From Rhizobium leguminosarum bv. trifolii WSM2297 (GTDB lineage: Bacteria; Pseudomonadota; Alphaproteobacteria; Rhizobiales; Rhizobiaceae): a stretch of 64,000 nucleotides of DNA. The notes under the pieces are model-generated. The model saw only the letters and a list, made by a program, of their open reading frames with translations. It had not been told where the DNA came from and did no database searches. The stretch spans positions 1,465,769 through 1,529,768 of the forward strand of contig NZ_JH719395.1 in NCBI RefSeq assembly GCF_000271845.1. Reading direction: 5' to 3'. Positions within the stretch are counted from its first letter, which is position 1; each line of letters opens with the position of its first letter. The translations under genes were made by a program, and so were the position numbers. Shown one piece after another: positions 1-7,550 of the stretch.

Positions 1-60
1 CACGCCGACGTCGAAAACAATGCGATTATCTGAATGCTCGCCTAACCTAGCGCATATGAC

Positions 61-189
61 CCTAACCCTCTCCCCGTAAAACGGGGAGAGGGGACGTGCC
101 CCACTCAACGTTGGCGAGGAGCGGAGAGGCTGCGGCTTGTCCCCTTCGCCCCGCGCGCGGGGAGAAGGTGCCGGCAGGCGGATGAGGGG
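61..189. repeat. RIME-like mosaic palindrome, copy A
   Basis: This intergenic element has two hairpin-forming halves: CTCTCCCCG...CGGGGAGAGG near 69-93 and CCCCGCGCGCGGGG near 151-164. It ends in GGCAGGCGGATGAGGGG. The same architecture recurs at about 13273, 22183, 31556, 37172, 41528 and 44428. Resemblance to the published Rhizobium-specific intergenic mosaic elements is by recall, not search. Bases 1-306 hold no convincing complete gene. An open frame from base 1 to a TGA at 31-33 could be the tail of an upstream gene. Confidence 0.7.
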
Positions 190-306
190 CACGCAGCGAA
201 TTCCGAGCGACGATCTCTTCAGCTTGCATTTTCCAGCGATTCTCGCAAAAATAGTGCGATCCGCCCCTCACCCCGCCAGCTGCCCACTCTCGGAAAAATC
301 CAGACC

Positions 307-1044
307 ATGGCATCAACGAAATCTTCCGACACTCCGGAAAGGCAAACCGTGACCGAGAATGATTATGATGCCTTCGCGGCGGCTTATGACGCGGATAATG
401 AGGGCAATGCCTGGAATGCCTATTATGAGCGGCCGGCCATTCTTGCCCTGGTCGGCGAGGTCGCCGGGCTTTCCGTGCTCGATGCGGGATGCGGCGGCGG
501 GGCGCATGCGGCAGCGCTCGTCGAGCGCGGGGCCGTGGTCACCGGGATCGATGCAAGCGCCGGCATGCTTGATATCGCGCAACGCCGCCTGGAAGGACGC
601 GCGCGCCTGCTGCGGGCTGATCTCGGCGAAGCACTGCCGTTCGAGGATCAAGCGTTCGGGCTGATCCTCGCCTCGCTGGTCCTGCATTATCTGCCTGATT
701 GGTCGGGGCCGCTCCGGGAATTCAACCGGCTGCTGCCTCAAGGCGGCCGCCTGGTTTTCTCCACCCACCATCCCTTCATGGATCACGCCTCGAGCGGCCG
801 CGACAATTATTTCGAGACCTACAGTTTTGACGAAACCTGGCAGCGCGGCGGCAAGGACATCGCCATGCGCTTCTGGCATCGGCCGCTGCACGCCATGTTC
901 GACGCGCTCAAGACCGCCGGATTTCAGATCGAAACCGTCAGCGAGCCGCAGCCCGATCCGCGCGCCCGCACGCTTTTCCCGCAGGCCTATCAGAGCCTGA
1001 CGACGACACCGCGGTTCCTGTTTTTCTCGGTGGTGAAAACATGA
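307..1044 (+). CDS. Class I SAM-dependent methyltransferase
   Basis: A 245-residue cytosolic protein with a Rossmann-type methyltransferase fold. SAM-binding motif I is VLDAGCGGG at residues 58-66. An acidic residue follows the next strand (VTGIDAS), and LILASLVLHYLPDW matches the post-II region. This pattern fits the UbiE/Methyltransf_11 group, which methylates small molecules; the substrate cannot be read. The ATG at 307 is used, but a GTG at 349 would begin directly at the conserved TENDYDAFAAAYD. The last codons overlap the next gene by ATGA, indicating translational coupling with the APH-type kinase. Confidence 0.85.
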   Translation: MASTKSSDTPERQTVTENDYDAFAAAYDADNEGNAWNAYYERPAILALVGEVAGLSVLDAGCGGGAHAAALVERGAVVTGIDASAGMLDIAQRRLEGRARLLRADLGEALPFEDQAFGLILASLVLHYLPDWSGPLREFNRLLPQGGRLVFSTHHPFMDHASSGRDNYFETYSFDETWQRGGKDIAMRFWHRPLHAMFDALKTAGFQIETVSEPQPDPRARTLFPQAYQSLTTTPRFLFFSVVKT

Positions 1045-2099
1045 CGACCCATGGAAGGGAAGATTCCGGCAGGAACGCCAGCATAGGCTTTTTGCAAAAC
1101 TCTTACGGGACAGCGCCGATGCTCGACTTTGATCCGCTCTATTCGACCCCGCGGGTCGAGGCAGTCGAACGGTTCATCGATGCGCATTATTCGCTGGCGG
1201 GGCCGGTCTCCTGCCGCCTGCTGCAACGCGGGCTGAACGACGTCTATCTCATCGTTGGCAGCAACGCCGAGCGTTATGTCTTCCGGCTTTCGCATCGGCG
1301 GGCGCGTGGTCCAGCCGACGTCAAAACCGAAACGGCCTTTCTCACGCATCTCGCGCAATCGGGCGTTCCGGTCGCCGCGCCCATCCCGACACGCGAGGGC
1401 GCCTTGTTCCTTCGAGGATCTGCGCCGGAGGGTGCGCGCGAGGGCGTGCTCTTCCGGGCGCTCGATGGCCGCAAGCCGCAGCCAACGGATGCCGGCGATG
1501 CTTTGGCCAACGGCAAGACCCTTGCTCTGCTGCATAATGCCGCCGAGACATTTTCGCCCGATGGCGCGCTCTACCGGCTTGACCTCGAACACCTGCTGTT
1601 TCGGCCGCTGGCACGCATACGCGACAGCGGCGTCGTCGAAGACGCGGACGTCTATGGCGAGCTGGAAACCATCGCCGCGCGAACCGCAACGGCGATCGAA
1701 GCGGGCAATTTGACCCGGACCTATTGTCATGGAGACTGCCACGGCTTCAATGCGCGCATCAACGACGCCGGCGAAGCCGTATTTTTCGATTTTGACGACG
1801 GCGGTCCGGGATACCTCGCCTACGACCTCTCGGTCTTCCTGTGGGCGCAAGTCTCCTTCGGCCGGTCGTCGACCGCCATGTGGGACGCCTTCATCGACGG
1901 CTACCGCGCCATCCGGGAGATCACCCCCGACGACTTCGAAGCGGCCCAGAGATTCGTGATCGTCCGCCACATCTGGCTGATGGGCGAATACGCCAGCCGG
2001 GCACAAGAATGGGGAAGCGAGGCCGTCGGCTGGATCGCCCGGGAGGCGAATTTTCTCAGGGAGTGGGAGAGCGAGCAATTTGTCGATCGTTTGCTCTGA
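1041..2099 (+). CDS. Aminoglycoside phosphotransferase (APH)/HSK2-like kinase
   Basis: The protein has the APH fold. The Brenner-type catalytic loop HGDCHGFN lies near residue 230, followed by the metal-binding VFFDFDDGG. It most resembles the APH/choline kinase/RdoA (SrkA) group, which phosphorylates a small molecule or protein; resistance is not implied. The start overlaps the methyltransferase stop (ATGA at 1041-1044). An internal ATG at 1119 (MLDFDPLY) may be the real start, because the 26 residues before it look unconserved. Length (326-352 aa) is normal for the family. Confidence 0.8.
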   Translation: MTTHGREDSGRNASIGFLQNSYGTAPMLDFDPLYSTPRVEAVERFIDAHYSLAGPVSCRLLQRGLNDVYLIVGSNAERYVFRLSHRRARGPADVKTETAFLTHLAQSGVPVAAPIPTREGALFLRGSAPEGAREGVLFRALDGRKPQPTDAGDALANGKTLALLHNAAETFSPDGALYRLDLEHLLFRPLARIRDSGVVEDADVYGELETIAARTATAIEAGNLTRTYCHGDCHGFNARINDAGEAVFFDFDDGGPGYLAYDLSVFLWAQVSFGRSSTAMWDAFIDGYRAIREITPDDFEAAQRFVIVRHIWLMGEYASRAQEWGSEAVGWIAREANFLREWESEQFVDRLL

Positions 2100-2282
2100 A
2101 TTCGATTTTGGGCAGGAGGTCTTCACGGCAAGCACCGTGCCTGCAGCCTTTCACGAGCGCCCTCAGTGCGAGCTATCAGCCAATTCTTTAGCGCCAAAAA
2201 TTCAAGGCGAGGAAGGAGCTTTATGGAGAGGGTGGCGAATTACAGTCTGGAGGTTGAGGAGTGGTAGCCCGGATGAGATCGA

Positions 2283-2753
2283 TCAGTCGGGACCAACGTT
2301 ATAAACTGGGAATTTGTAATAGCTGCAGCTACTCATCGAAAAGAACGCCACTCCATCACCAATTTCTCGGCGTGCAAGCTCCCATTCGAAGGTGTCGTCG
2401 CTACCGAGCCCGCCGATCAACGCCATCATGCTCAGTTCCTTGAATGGCCCTGGAGGATATACGGTGCCGTAGACGATTGCATCCTTTCCAGGGTACTTTC
2501 CCTTGATGACTCTCTTAATCTCCAAATCCACCCGTATCATTCGCGTCGGAGCGCCCTCCGTCACCAGCAAACCGGAATCCCCAATCGACAGCGATTTCAC
2601 ACGTGCCTCAACCACGGTCTTCGCTTTCGCCAGCAATTCATTCTGAGGAGGGCATGGCGGCATCCCGGCGGCCGGCCTTAGACCAACAATCAATAGAGCA
2701 ACAAGTGCTTTGACGCATACTCGCATCTGCGGGTTCGGAAACGATTTCAGCAT
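2283..2753 (-). CDS. Secreted hypothetical protein with signal peptide
   Basis: A 156-residue protein with an N-terminal signal peptide (VCVKALVALLIVGL followed by a small-residue region), so it is probably periplasmic. AAGGA lies about 8 nt before the ATG and supports this start. The mature part is mixed alpha/beta, with a conserved-looking VVEARVKSLSIGDSGLL segment and a C-terminal CSYYKFPVYNVGPD. No family is recognised. It is flanked upstream by a repeat-bearing spacer and stands as a single gene. GC content is lower than its neighbours, which may mean recent acquisition (inference). Confidence 0.6.
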   Translation of the reverse strand: MLKSFPNPQMRVCVKALVALLIVGLRPAAGMPPCPPQNELLAKAKTVVEARVKSLSIGDSGLLVTEGAPTRMIRVDLEIKRVIKGKYPGKDAIVYGTVYPPGPFKELSMMALIGGLGSDDTFEWELARREIGDGVAFFSMSSCSYYKFPVYNVGPD

Positions 2754-2975
2754 CGGTCTATTCCTTATGAATAGCCCTATCTATTCCGCCTTGATTGCGT
2801 GAGGCTGAAACGGATATTCTCACTCAATCGCATGCACGCGGCCTTGATCGACCTTGCCCGAATGCGCCAATGCGTTCATTGCAAAGTCTGGACGCGCCGG
2901 CCTGGGGTCGAAGCATCCGGCTCAGCTGTTCAGCTCGATCGGCGAGGGCGTTTGTCGAAACCGCACCCCAACCTC

Positions 2976-3065
2976 CGTTATTCCAGGCCTTGAGCCTGGG
3001 ATCCATGCCGCAACGGATGGAGGCCGGTGTGGATCCTCGGGCCAAGCCCGAGGAAGACGGAGGGT
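2976..3065. repeat. Palindromic intergenic repeat
   Basis: Two hairpins are visible: CCAGGC/GCCTGG (2983-2999) and CCTCGGGC/GCCCGAGG with a CAA loop (3035-3053). A version of the first hairpin recurs near 22092-22115, so this is a dispersed element. The rest of the 2754-3170 gap shows no convincing gene. Confidence 0.55.
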
Positions 3066-3170
3066 GGGATGAGCCTGGGAGACAGATAGCGATGGCGGAC
3101 GGGATATGGGCGAATTTTGCTTCGGTCAGCAGTCATTGTCATCCCGCCAATCCGCCGCCTAACCACCAGC

Positions 3171-3776
3171 CTACCCCACCCCATCACCCACCCTCGCCGC
3201 GCGCAAGGCAATCAATCCCCGCCGCAGCCACAGCAGTTGCTGCGGCGGCATCTGGCGCAGGTGTTCGTAGTCCATCACCGTCACATTGTAGACGGTGCTG
3301 CGGACCTGCGGGCCGTCCTGGCAGCGGAGCAGGATGGCCTGCAGGGCCATCATGCGGTTGCTGGCCTTGCGGGCGCGGTCGGCGAGGGTTTCGGTCACTT
3401 CGCCCTCGTGGCCTTTAACAGTGAAGAGCGATTGGGCCCGGGGGCTCGGGGCCGGGATGCCGGTGGTCTTGTGGTAGCGGGCCATGGCCTCGGCATAGTC
3501 GTCGCCGGCCTGGCGCTGCTCTGAAGTGATCAGGCCGTCGAGGAACATGCGGCCCAGCGTATAACCGGCAACCGGGCTCTTGACCGTCTCGTCGCTGACC
3601 GTCCGGCCGAAGCCGTGGATGCGGCGGCGGGCTGATATCGCGACGCTGATATTGTCCTTCTCGGTCTCGAAGGGCTTGATCTTGCCGCAGGGAAAACGCT
3701 CGACATTTTCCTTGCGCGGCCGGCCGGCGCCCTTGTTAACCCGTTGTGTCCGTGCCTTGGCTGCTTTGCCACCCAT
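3171..3776 (-). CDS. Prophage-like hypothetical protein
   Basis: About 201 residues, starting MGGKAAKARTQRV. The first 17 residues of the longer open frame are unlikely because they overlap the upstream gene's stop region. The N-terminus is very basic (KGAGRPRKEN), typical of nucleic-acid-binding phage proteins. The rest contains RRIHGFGRTVSDE and a helical C-terminal half (LADRARKASNRMMALQAILL). It is the last gene of the leftward small-gene run in the repressor-controlled island. No family is recognised; position suggests a phage early or regulatory role (inference). Confidence 0.6.
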   Translation of the reverse strand: MGGKAAKARTQRVNKGAGRPRKENVERFPCGKIKPFETEKDNISVAISARRRIHGFGRTVSDETVKSPVAGYTLGRMFLDGLITSEQRQAGDDYAEAMARYHKTTGIPAPSPRAQSLFTVKGHEGEVTETLADRARKASNRMMALQAILLRCQDGPQVRSTVYNVTVMDYEHLRQMPPQQLLWLRRGLIALRAARVGDGVG

Positions 3777-3789
3777 GCTGATTGTCCTT

Positions 3790-4002
3790 CTATCGAATGA
3801 TGCCGTTGCGAAGCGCTGCGGCGACAAGTGCGGTATCCTTGACGACGCCGAGTCTGGCCTTGGCGTTGGCGATGTGCGTATTCACCGTGATGTGGGAGAT
3901 GCCGAGAATGGTGCCGATCTCGGCCGCCGTCTTTCCTGCCTCCATCCAGCCAATGATTTCGGTTTCCCGCGGGGTGACGTTGTTGATGACGGCCGGGCTC
4001 AT
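3790..4002 (-). CDS. Stand-alone LuxR-type HTH protein
   Basis: Only 70 residues, comprising one complete GerE/LuxR C-terminal DNA-binding domain: TPRETEIIGWMEAGKT, then EIGTILGISHITVNTHIANAKARLGV. There is no receiver or ligand domain, so it is presumably a constitutive DNA binder, as seen in phages and mobile elements. Its ATG overlaps the stop of the GcrA-like gene (ATGA at 3999-4002), giving tight translational coupling. It probably regulates the island's own genes (inference). Confidence 0.75.
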   Translation of the reverse strand: MSPAVINNVTPRETEIIGWMEAGKTAAEIGTILGISHITVNTHIANAKARLGVVKDTALVAAALRNGIIR

Positions 4003-4298
4003 GGCGCCGGCCCATCGATGAACGGCACCCGCGGCATCGTCACCTCGGCGCCCGAGAACGTCATACGCCTGACGCGGTCGGGGTGGCGGGGCGGCTCGGG
4101 CGGCGCGAGTTCGGCCTGCGGAAGCTTTTGCCGGGCGTCCTGCCGGGCCGGGAACCTGTCGCGGTTGCGGCGCGCCATCATGATGACGGTGTTCTTCTTC
4201 GAGCCGAACAGCTCGGCGATCGCTCTTGCCGACAGGCCGTCGTGCCAGAGCTTCACGGCCCTGCCGATTTTGTCTTCCGTCCAGAATTCGGCTCTCAT
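3999..4298 (-). CDS. GcrA-like cell-cycle regulator homologue
   Basis: 99 residues. The N-terminus WTEDKIGRAVKLWHDGLSARAIAELFG matches the GcrA N-terminal HTH (usually WTDERVELLKKLWAEGLSASQIAAQLG). The C-terminal part is shorter than chromosomal GcrA (about 170 aa), so this is a reduced phage-type version. GcrA binds RNA polymerase sigma70 and methylated GANTC promoters in alphaproteobacteria; whether this copy does so is unknown. It overlaps both neighbours by 4 nt (4295-4298 and 3999-4002), inside the leftward operon of the prophage-like island. Confidence 0.7.
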   Translation of the reverse strand: MRAEFWTEDKIGRAVKLWHDGLSARAIAELFGSKKNTVIMMARRNRDRFPARQDARQKLPQAELAPPEPPRHPDRVRRMTFSGAEVTMPRVPFIDGPAP

Positions 4299-4606
4299 CT
4301 CGCCTCCTGCGTCTCTCGTGCGGCCCTTGCGATGACCGGGTTGTCGGGGAACATCTGCGCCAGTTCCCGCCTGGCGCTGCGGCTGCCATTGGCCGCGTCG
4401 CGCAGCAGCTGCATCTTGTAGGCCGCGACTTTCGGCTGCGGCGTCTCGGGTTCGGGCTCGAGGCGCGGGCGGCTTTGCGCTGCCATCACCGCCTGCTGAT
4501 GTCGGCACTCCTCGGCAAAGCTGGCGCTGCTTGGGGCAAAGGCGCGGTTATGGCCCCTCGTCCTTTCCGGCGATGAAACCTCTGGCGGCCCGCCAGACCG
4601 CCTCAT
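4295..4606 (-). CDS. Small hypothetical protein of the phage-like operon
   Basis: Up to 103 residues. The C-terminal two thirds (AAYKMQLLRDAANGSRSARRELAQMFPDNPVIARAARETQ) looks like a genuine helical protein. The first about 20 residues are the antiframe of the upstream gene, and the start is uncertain; an internal ATG at 4486 gives 63 residues. The stop overlaps the GcrA-like start by ATGA. Function unknown. Confidence 0.45.
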   Translation of the reverse strand: MRRSGGPPEVSSPERTRGHNRAFAPSSASFAEECRHQQAVMAAQSRPRLEPEPETPQPKVAAYKMQLLRDAANGSRSARRELAQMFPDNPVIARAARETQEAR

Positions 4607-4733
4607 CCGAAATGCCGTCGATGGCCAAGAGATAGGCGCGGATCTGCATGTCGGGATCAGTGCCGGCGGATGCCGGGAAACCCGAAAGCATCCCCGCTAT
4701 GATCTTCACCGGAGAGGAAATCTCTTGCGGCAT
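4548..4733 (-). CDS. Small hypothetical phage-like protein
   Basis: 61 residues starting MPQEISSPVKIIAG, with GAAGGA about 9 nt upstream supporting this ATG. The C-terminal helix DMQIRAYLLAIDGISDEAVWRAARGFIAGKD resembles short phage/plasmid proteins of the replication-loader type, where a helical repeat scans 'AI...VsdeaV..A...i..G'. This resemblance is weak. It overlaps the preceding gene's 3' end by 77 nt in another frame, which is unusual, and overlaps the next gene too. Confidence 0.5.
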   Translation of the reverse strand: MPQEISSPVKIIAGMLSGFPASAGTDPDMQIRAYLLAIDGISDEAVWRAARGFIAGKDEGP

Positions 4734-5007
4734 CGACTGTCGTCCTTCTCGCGCTGCTGTTGATCGACCCGGCTTCCCTCGCCTTCTCCTTGAGGTACCA
4801 GTCGCATTTGATCGCCTGCCAGCCGCGGAAGATCTGCATCTCGGCAGCACCCGCCGGGTCGCCGGTCAGCAGATATTCCCTGGCCTGGATCCGGGCTGCG
4901 TAAGCCGTCAGCGGCCGCTTCAGCGTGCGCTTGCGATGCTCGATGACCGCTGCCGCCAGCTCCTCCCCCAGCACCGGGCTGAGGATGTCCATGATGTCCT
5001 TGCTCAT
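4657..5007 (-). CDS. Hypothetical phage-like protein
   Basis: 116 residues beginning MSKDIMDILSPVLGEEL, with AAAGGAAAC just upstream as a good ribosome-binding site. The region IEHRKRTLKRPLTAYAARIQAREYLL is basic and helical and suggests DNA association, as in phage excision or single-strand-binding accessory proteins. No named family is recognised. It lies third from the repressor side in the leftward operon; its last 77 nt overlap the following gene. Confidence 0.6.
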   Translation of the reverse strand: MSKDIMDILSPVLGEELAAAVIEHRKRTLKRPLTAYAARIQAREYLLTGDPAGAAEMQIFRGWQAIKCDWYLKEKAREAGSINSSARRTTVDAARDFLSGEDHSGDAFGFPGIRRH

Positions 5008-5043
5008 TGTTTCCTTTCCTTTCTCCGGTCGATTGAGCCACGC

Positions 5044-5274
5044 TCAAACCCACAGCCGCCGCTGCCCGCCGGCAAAATTGACCGGCGTGCCCGGCTTGAT
5101 CCGGTGGGGAAACCGGCGGATCTCCGCGCCGGCATGATCCTGCTGCGCGGTATCGCCCTTCTCGGCGCTGCGAAGCCGGTGGATCTCGATTTCCACCGAG
5201 GGCACCGACATGCCGAGGATGGCTGCGATTTCGATATAGTCCCTGCCGGTGCGGAAGAGCTCGAGCGGGTTCAT
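5044..5274 (-). CDS. Small helix-turn-helix protein
   Basis: 76 residues from MNPLELFRTGRD; AAGGA about 9 nt upstream supports this ATG over one 24 nt earlier, which lacks a site. YIEIAAILGMSVPSVEIEIHRLR is a compact helix-turn-helix with the A..LG.S...V...I spacing of sigma/LuxR-like recognition helices. It is probably a small DNA-binding regulator of the island. The C-terminus is charged and unrecognised. A tract of eight G at 5427-5434 sits in the spacer upstream of it. Confidence 0.55.
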   Translation of the reverse strand: MNPLELFRTGRDYIEIAAILGMSVPSVEIEIHRLRSAEKGDTAQQDHAGAEIRRFPHRIKPGTPVNFAGGQRRLWV

Positions 5275-5488
5275 GCCAGGGTGATCCTTGTTGTCCATTT
5301 CGAACGCGGCGCGGCGTTCCCGCCGAAGCGGCGCTGCCAGCTGCTTCCTTTGAATTCATCGACGGCGAGCGGAGCGCCGGCTCTGTTGCGGCAGCAAAGG
5401 CTCCGGTCGCCTCCGGGCCGCCGCCCGGGGGGGGAATAAGATGCCGGCGTCGCCGAGGGAGGGCAGCGACGCCGGCCACCGATAGCCG

Positions 5489-5698
5489 TCAGGGAGGAGT
5501 GAGGCTGTCGGGATCGGTCATCGGAGAACAGGCGCTCTGCCGCATTTCCTTCGGGTTCGTCTGCCGGCCGCATGTCTCGCAATGGCGCTCGATCACTTCG
5601 GCGATCGACAGCGCCTTGCCGCAGTTCGGGCAGCCGGCGTAGCGGGCGCCGCAGCGCCGGAGGCTTGGTCCGTTGTTGATGATGTTGCTGTTTGTCAT
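5489..5698 (-). CDS. Small zinc-ribbon protein
   Basis: 69 residues from MTNSNIINNG. Two CxxC pairs (CPNC and CETC, about 17 residues apart) make a probable zinc ribbon, so a nucleic-acid or protein-binding role is likely. It is the first gene leftward from the repressor and diverges from it. Its start codon lies 9 nt from the operator at 5707-5723, so the repressor very probably controls it (inference). A longer frame back to 5752 would run through the operator and is rejected. Confidence 0.6.
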   Translation of the reverse strand: MTNSNIINNGPSLRRCGARYAGCPNCGKALSIAEVIERHCETCGRQTNPKEMRQSACSPMTDPDSLTPP

Positions 5699-5705
5699 GC
5701 GTATT

Positions 5706-5771
5706 AGGGTACAATTAATACCCGACATGTCAAGCACAAAAGGGCATGACATATACCCTGAACTAGGGTAT
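5706..5771. promoter_or_regulatory. Paired operators of the S24 repressor
   Basis: Between the divergent zinc-ribbon and repressor genes are two inverted repeats. One is GGGTA-N7-TACCC at 5707-5723. The other is a perfect 7-bp-arm repeat ATACCCT-N5-AGGGTAT at 5753-5771. The half-site AGGGTAT is common to both. A related site occurs at 7217-7233 in front of the rightward genes. The second site ends 10 nt before the repressor start codon, consistent with autoregulation. Confidence 0.7.
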
Positions 5772-5781
5772 TTTTTATATC

Positions 5782-6429
5782 ATGTTGAAAGATCAGGAAC
5801 AATTTGAGCGCGAAGAACGCGCAAAGCGGCTGGTTATGGCCAGGAAAAACGCGGGCTTCGCCGGGCCGAAGGCGATCGTCGATCGGTTCGGCTGGAATGC
5901 GAATGTCTACAAGGCGCATGAGTCCGGCCGCAACGGGTTCGGCATTGCCGATGCGAAGAAATATGCCCGCGCCTTCAAGGTCAATCTCAACTGGCTGCAG
6001 TTCGGAACCGGCAACGCGCTCGATCCGGACGAGCTGCCGGTTTCCGTCGCCGACGTGCCGAAGATCTCCTGGGTCAGCGCCGGCCAGCTGAGCGAGCAGG
6101 CGCCGATCACCGACTTTTCGGAATTCCCGACGGTGGCAGCCCTTGATCTGCCGGATGGCGAATGGATCGCGCTCGAAGTCGAAGGCAATTCGATGAACAA
6201 GATCTCACCGCCGGGCTCGATCATCTTCGTCAACCTTCGCGATAAGCGCCTGGCGCCGAACGCGCTTTATGTCGTCGCCGACGAGACGGGGGCCGCCACC
6301 TACAAGCGCTATCGCCCGAACGACGACCCGCCCTTCCAGCCGGCCTCTTACGAGGACGTGCCGCCGCCGCAATTCCAGGGCGCCGTCACCATCGTCGGCC
6401 GCGTCCGCCGATCGATCATCGAGATGTAG
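5782..6429 (+). CDS. S24-family LexA/CI-like phage repressor
   Basis: 215 residues. The N-terminal half (about 10-75) is a divergent HTH domain (AIVDRFGWNANVYKAHESGRN). The C-terminal half is a peptidase S24 domain with catalytic Ser137 in EGNSM and Lys175 in AATYKRYR. Ala100-Gly101 in WVSAGQ is the likely autocleavage bond. The family represses lytic or mobile-element genes until RecA-stimulated self-cleavage after DNA damage. No ribosome-binding site precedes the ATG; 11 AT-rich bases separate it from an operator, so a leaderless or weakly translated message like lambda cI is plausible. Confidence 0.85.
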   Translation: MLKDQEQFEREERAKRLVMARKNAGFAGPKAIVDRFGWNANVYKAHESGRNGFGIADAKKYARAFKVNLNWLQFGTGNALDPDELPVSVADVPKISWVSAGQLSEQAPITDFSEFPTVAALDLPDGEWIALEVEGNSMNKISPPGSIIFVNLRDKRLAPNALYVVADETGAATYKRYRPNDDPPFQPASYEDVPPPQFQGAVTIVGRVRRSIIEM

Positions 6430-6492
6430 GGACGGCATGCCCACGCTCGGAAGAAAAACCGCAATTAAATCATATTTATCAAGGAAACCAGG

Positions 6493-6597
6493 ATGATCCG
6501 CCCTTCCTCGCGCGCCGGCAGAATTTGGTTCTATATCGTCACATTAGCGGTGTTTCTGCTGGCGTTCAGCGCCGCGCGAGAAATGTACGGCCTGTAA
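6493..6597 (+). CDS. 34-residue single-pass membrane peptide
   Basis: A short frame starting ATGATCCGCCC with AAGGA about 8 nt upstream. It encodes a basic N-terminus (MIRPSSRAGR), then one hydrophobic segment (IWFYIVTLAVFLLAFSAA) and a short polar tail REMYGL. Basic end followed by a single membrane helix is typical of real small membrane proteins. It follows the repressor by 63 nt on the same strand and could be co-transcribed. Function unknown. Confidence 0.5.
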   Translation: MIRPSSRAGRIWFYIVTLAVFLLAFSAAREMYGL

Positions 6598-7176
6598 AAT
6601 TTCGCTTCGATCTCGCCGATCTGGCGGTTGGGATCATCAGTGCGATCGGGGCGCCCCTTCGCTGAAACCACAAATTGCGGAGGCTCCGGATGCCGTTCGC
6701 GCACAGCTTCCGGATGGCTGCGAGCAACCTGTCCCTCGGCAGCGCCCCTCCCACGGATCGTAGAATTTCGATGATCGCATCCAAGTCGCCTCGACCGCTT
6801 CGCCGGCGATTTCGTTTTCGCTGCGCATGGCCGGCCCCCGTTTTTTCTCGCAGCATCAGACTCCAAGATAGGTTTTGATTCTATCTTTCTGTCTTCGATC
6901 CTGAAGGCTGGTGAGGGAGGGTTCCGGCCAAAGCTTCCCCCTACCCCATGAGCAAAGCCCATGAAGCCGGGAGAGCATTGGCCAAGTCCTGAAGGCCGGA
7001 GCCGGGATGGGACACGTGCCAGAGGGGCCATTCGCTTCGCCCTCGTCCTGATTTTCTGACAGCGCACTTAAGGACTTTCGCTTCCCGCGCCGCTGGGCTT
7101 CGTCAGCTCGGGAGTTGCACCCGGTCGCCCAATCACTAGGGCACAGACATACGCCTATGATTCGTACCTCGTCAAT
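6598..7176. other. Gap without convincing gene; possible decayed ORF
   Basis: No intact gene is seen. On the minus strand between about 6828 and 6531, three protein-like pieces lie in three different frames: MRSENEIAGEAVE, then DAIIEILRSVGGALPRDRLL, then DPNRQIGEIEAKFYRPYISRAA. This could be a gene broken by two frameshifts, or chance. The rest of the gap shows nothing. Confidence 0.25.
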
Positions 7177-7182
7177 CGTTAA

Positions 7183-7233
7183 GGTATTTTTTATATCTTT
7201 TACGGTTGACGTTATCGGGTATGATATATACCT
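7183..7233. promoter_or_regulatory. Promoter/operator of the rightward island genes
   Basis: GGGTA-N7-TACC at 7217-7233 matches the repressor operator at 5707. Just upstream, GGTATTTTTTATATC at 7183-7197 is identical over 15 bases to 5767-5781 in the repressor promoter. The shared pair argues that one regulator acts at both places. It lies 43 nt before the start codon at 7276. Confidence 0.55.
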
Positions 7234-7275
7234 TTATCTCACGAGCAGAACAGAGGCGTGTGAGAGGACAGAGCG

Positions 7276-7539
7276 ATGCAGCACATCCGCAATATCGAGA
7301 CCGTGGAGAGCAAGCGCGACGCCCGCTGGAATGGCGCGCTAGGGATGAGCGACTGCAGCGCCTATATGGCGATCGAGGCCCAGCGCATGGGCGCCCTCGG
7401 CTTTGCCTATCTCCGCCGTCCTGAACATTCGGTCCGCGGCCCGTCCTGGCTGCGGGGTGCTGTCGCCTCCGTCGAGGAGCATTACCGCTATGCCCGCGAG
7501 ATCATGGGCATGACCGATCGCGATCAGCTTTACGCCTGA
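7276..7539 (+). CDS. Small hypothetical island protein
   Basis: 87 residues starting MQHIRNIETVESKRD, with GAGGACAG about 7 nt upstream. Composition is ordinary for a soluble protein: AYMAIEAQRMGALGFAYL, then HYRYAREIMGMTDRDQL. No family recognised. It is the first gene of a two-gene rightward unit behind the operator at 7217-7233, and so probably belongs to the repressor-controlled island. Confidence 0.6.
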   Translation: MQHIRNIETVESKRDARWNGALGMSDCSAYMAIEAQRMGALGFAYLRRPEHSVRGPSWLRGAVASVEEHYRYAREIMGMTDRDQLYA

Positions 7540-7550
7540 GGGGAGCGGAG

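Noticed and set aside
2223..2267. A 14-codon ORF (MERVANYSLEVEEW) with a strong AAGGAG site
   Set aside because: Too short and isolated to support as a gene; could be a remnant of a lost gene start. No hairpin or downstream gene in the same direction suggests a leader.
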